Positions 61,524 through 64,000 of a DNA stretch of 64,000 nucleotides are shown piece after piece; the stretch's first letter is position 1; every line of letters starts with the position of its first letter. The notes under the pieces were generated by a model. That model did not search any database. It was not told where the DNA came from and worked only from the letters and a program-made list of their open reading frames with translations. Position numbers and translations under genes: made by a program. Source of the DNA: Lachnospiraceae bacterium (lineage in GTDB: Bacteria; Bacillota; Clostridia; Lachnospirales; Lachnospiraceae); NCBI GenBank assembly GCA_024696615.1, contig JAILGS010000081.1, forward strand, positions 1 through 64,000, written 5' to 3'.

Positions 61524-62187
61524 TGGCCACTTTATTACAGATGGTTTCCACCACGGACATCTGGTGTGTGATCACTACCACCGTAAGTCCTAAACGGTCA
61601 TGGATTCCTTGTAATAATTCCAGAATCGAAGCTGTGGTCTGGGGATCGAGTGCACTGGTTGCTTCATCGCAAAGTAAAATCTTAGGATTACAAGCAAGCG
61701 CTCTTGCAATGGCCACCCGCTGTTTTTGTCCTCCGGATAACTGCGCAGGATAGGAAGTTGCTTTGGATAAAAGCCCCACCATGTCAAGAAGCTCCCTGGC
61801 TCTCTCCCTGGCCTTTTCCTTCTTCATTCCGGATAAGTACAGTGGAAAGCATACATTTTCCAACACATTCTTCTGCATTAACAGATGGAAATGCTGGAAG
61901 ATCATGGCGATTTCCTTTCGCTTTTGTCGAAGTTCTTTCTTGGATAGACTTCCTAAATCCACTCCGTCCACCAACACCTGACCCGTGGTTGGTTTCTCCA
62001 AGTAATTCAGACATCTTACCAAGGTACTTTTTCCTGCGCCGGAAAGGCCAATGATTCCATAGATATCTCCCTTCTCAATCGTCAGGTTAATATCCGTTAA
62101 TGCTTGAACCACTTCCCCTTTTTGCTCATAGGTCTTATTCACTTGTTGTACTTTAATTACTGCCATGTTCTTTCCTTTCTTTGACAT
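61381..62187 (-). CDS. metN: Methionine ABC transporter ATP-binding protein
   Basis: [72 protein letters not shown]. Confidence 0.93.
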   Translation of the reverse strand: MSKKGKNMAVIKVQQVNKTYEQKGEVVQALTDINLTIEKGDIYGIIGLSGAGKSTLVRCLNYLEKPTTGQVLVDGVDLGSLSKKELRQKRKEIAMIFQHFHLLMQKNVLENVCFPLYLSGMKKEKARERARELLDMVGLLSKATSYPAQLSGGQKQRVAIARALACNPKILLCDEATSALDPQTTASILELLQGIHDRLGLTVVVITHQMSVVETICNKVAIVSEGRIVEDGMVDAIFSHPKSKEARELLQETHTKGISPKEECSIGA

Positions 62188-62275
62188 GAGTCAGTATAGC
62201 CCAAGGACTTTTGTTCCGTCCAATACACAAAATTTATGCCTTGCTATAGATTTTTACTATAACAAGGCACAAAAA

Positions 62276-62310
62276 AATCCGTGGGATTCTTTCGAATTTC
62301 CCACGGATTC
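62276..62310 (-). terminator. Terminator of azlCD
   Basis: AATCCGTGGGA...TCCCACGGATTTTTTT on minus strand. Confidence 0.85.
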
Positions 62311-62311
62311 C

Positions 62312-62677
62312 TTATAGTAGAGCTAAAAGTCGCTCCACGACAAATACTGTAGCACAGCTACACAGAGCCACGGTAATCAGACTCTTTCCCTTAAAGGCTG
62401 CCAAAAATCCCACAAATAACGCTACCACACCGGCAATCTTCGAGTCCGGAGCAAGCATCATGGCTGGAAATGTCATCGCGGAAAGACAGGCATAGGGTAC
62501 ATAATATAAAAAAGACTTTACAAAACGATTGGTAATTTCCTTACGAATGGCTACTAAGGGAAGCATACGAATCAGATAGGTCACTCCCGCCATCACCAAG
62601 ATATAAAGATAAATATTAATCTGCATCCTTACGCTCCTCTCCTTCTTCCACCGGCCAAATAAGGGCAGCAAGTCCAC
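62312..62677 (-). CDS. azlD: AzlD-family branched-chain amino acid transport protein
   Basis: YILVMAGVTYLIRMLPLVAIRKEITNRFVKSFLYYVPYACLSAMTFPAMM; adjacent to azlC. Confidence 0.88.
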   Translation of the reverse strand: MDLLPLFGRWKKERSVRMQINIYLYILVMAGVTYLIRMLPLVAIRKEITNRFVKSFLYYVPYACLSAMTFPAMMLAPDSKIAGVVALFVGFLAAFKGKSLITVALCSCATVFVVERLLALL

Positions 62678-63335
62678 TTACCACTAAGGCCACGATAATA
62701 ATTACAAAACCGGAAGATACTTGGGATAAATACGGTGCATAATGGAAAATCGCTGCAAGAATCATGGAAGCCACCACCACCATACGTACGGAGAATTTCT
62801 CCTTGGCAGGTGGAATGATAATGGCAAGGAACATTCCATAGATTGCCACATTTAATGCGCTGGTTACAATCCCCGGAAGGACATTGCCAAGAACACCACC
62901 GATCAAGGTTCCAAGAACCCAACCGGGAAGCGCCACACTAATGGCACCATAATTATAATAGGGACTTACCTTTCCTTCCCTACTGGCACTAATTCCATAG
63001 ATTTCATCCGTCATTCCAAATGCTACGAAAAATCGATGGATGATTCTTCCCCCATCTGCGATCTTCTGGGACATGGAAAAGGACATCAGACTATAACGAA
63101 GATTGATGACAAGCTGAGTCAGTGCAATCTCCCATAAAGATCCTCCAGCCAGGATAATATCAAGTCCTGCAAACTGTCCTGCACTGGTAAGATTGGTTAA
63201 GGAAATCAATACGGTGGGCCATAACCCCACGCCACCGGAAACTGCCATCATACCAAAAGTAAAGGACACAGCAAAATATCCAAGGGCGATGGGAATTCCA
63301 TCCTTCATCCCTTGCATAAAATTCTTTCGTTTCAT
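62616..63335 (-). CDS. azlC: AzlC-family branched-chain amino acid permease
   Basis: GIPIALGYFAVSFTFGMMAVSGG; LTSAGQFAGLDIILAGGSLWEIALTQLVINLRYSLMS. Confidence 0.92.
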   Translation of the reverse strand: MKRKNFMQGMKDGIPIALGYFAVSFTFGMMAVSGGVGLWPTVLISLTNLTSAGQFAGLDIILAGGSLWEIALTQLVINLRYSLMSFSMSQKIADGGRIIHRFFVAFGMTDEIYGISASREGKVSPYYNYGAISVALPGWVLGTLIGGVLGNVLPGIVTSALNVAIYGMFLAIIIPPAKEKFSVRMVVVASMILAAIFHYAPYLSQVSSGFVIIIVALVVSGLAALIWPVEEGEERKDAD

Positions 63336-63407
63336 AACTCTACTCCTCTAAACTCCCCTTAGGAAGCATTCTATCAAAGAAAGGAAGGCCCCTGGCCATC
63401 AATAATA

Positions 63408-63430
63408 TACCCCGGACATTCATCCGGGGC
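63408..63430 (-). terminator. Short GC-rich hairpin downstream of right-edge gene
   Basis: CCCCGGA...TCCGGGG; weak T-tract on minus strand. Confidence 0.45.
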
Positions 63431-63448
63431 AATTAAGTCATTATAATA

Positions 63449-64000
63449 CTACGTTTCTTCCTGTTCTGCAAGATTCAGAATTCCATATCGGATGGTACGA
63501 ATGGCAATATAAGTAATTCCAAGTCCGATAAATAACAGGATGCATAATACGGTTAAATAAAAATTCTTTCCACTAAAACGATAGAATAATACTCCCACCA
63601 CGGTGACAATCGCTGCAAATAAAATCGCAATTCCCATGGCATAGAAGGTATTATAATTTTCTCTAAGGGAGCTTAATTCATCATCCCATACGAGCTTTGG
63701 CTGAATCGAATCAAGATAAATTCCCATATAGGAAATAAATACGATGGAAGCCAGACTAATTGCTAAATAGCACAGGCAATGAGCTAGTGGAATCGAGAAT
63801 AGGAAAAATCCTGGGATTAAATAAATCCACATTCCAAGGGTGGAGAAAAATACTCCCGTCATTGCTTTCGCATGCCACTGAATCTTATAGGATACGGGAA
63901 TATATTTCATAAACTGAAAATACTGACCCTCCCTGGATATGGCTCCGGAAGCGATACTACTCATGGCACTGATGATGATGGAGATGATAAATATTCCAAA
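63449..64000 (-). CDS. Membrane protein, probable ABC-2-type permease C-terminus (partial, runs off right edge)
   Basis: ORF track ends at 63964, but the frame stays open upstream to the edge (...GIFIISIIISAMSSIASGAISREGQYFQFMKYIPVSY). Confidence 0.6.
   Translation of the reverse strand, partial: FGIFIISIIISAMSSIASGAISREGQYFQFMKYIPVSYKIQWHAKAMTGVFFSTLGMWIYLIPGFFLFSIPLAHCLCYLAISLASIVFISYMGIYLDSIQPKLVWDDELSSLRENYNTFYAMGIAILFAAIVTVVGVLFYRFSGKNFYLTVLCILLFIGLGITYIAIRTIRYGILNLAEQEET

Noticed and set aside
62188-62311. SAM riboswitch upstream of metN
   Set aside because: Gap is too short after the azlD terminator and shows no S-box core.
1-64000. CRISPR arrays, transposons, prophage, tRNA/rRNA genes
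   Set aside because: No regularly spaced repeats, transposase/integrase ORFs, or recognisable tRNA/rRNA sequences seen by eye; a tRNAscan/Rfam run would be needed to be certain.

Overview
This is a chromosomal window that looks like a Firmicutes/Clostridia (Lachnospiraceae-like) genome. That assignment is inference from gene content, AT-richness and operon style. Nearly all genes are on the minus strand. From left to right it contains: (1) a monoderm-type type IV pilus (T4P) locus (~1-14.5 kb): pilC, pilA, a fused pilMN, pilO, four minor prepilins including 595-aa and 1030-aa proteins, and a large secreted protein running off the left edge that the ORF track omits; (2) a glycosyltransferase/FkbM cluster (14.5-21 kb); (3) biosynthetic and housekeeping genes: serC-serA, leuB-ilvD-ilvB, nitroreductase, glyA, aspS, HD-GYP, hemZ, MBL-fold hydrolase, relA/spoT; (4) regulatory and sensory genes: two chemoreceptors, an ECF sigma factor with a beta-propeller membrane protein, a two-component system, and a UBA-like/DUF4342 protein; (5) metabolism and transport: phosphoglucomutase, putP, a polar amino acid ABC transporter, DUF1858, MATE, yggS, mgtC, metQ-metI-metN, azlCD, and a partial membrane protein at the right edge. 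No tRNA/rRNA genes, CRISPR array or transposase were recognised. Main items for follow-up: a multi-helix intergenic RNA candidate between pilA and pilMN; the giant GspK/PilX-like minor pilin with a linked secreted protein; an ABC substrate-binding protein that appears circularly permuted; a 16-bp x4 tandem repeat upstream of a response regulator; and a chemoreceptor with a long acidic N-terminal tail. No database search or folding program was run; all calls are by eye.
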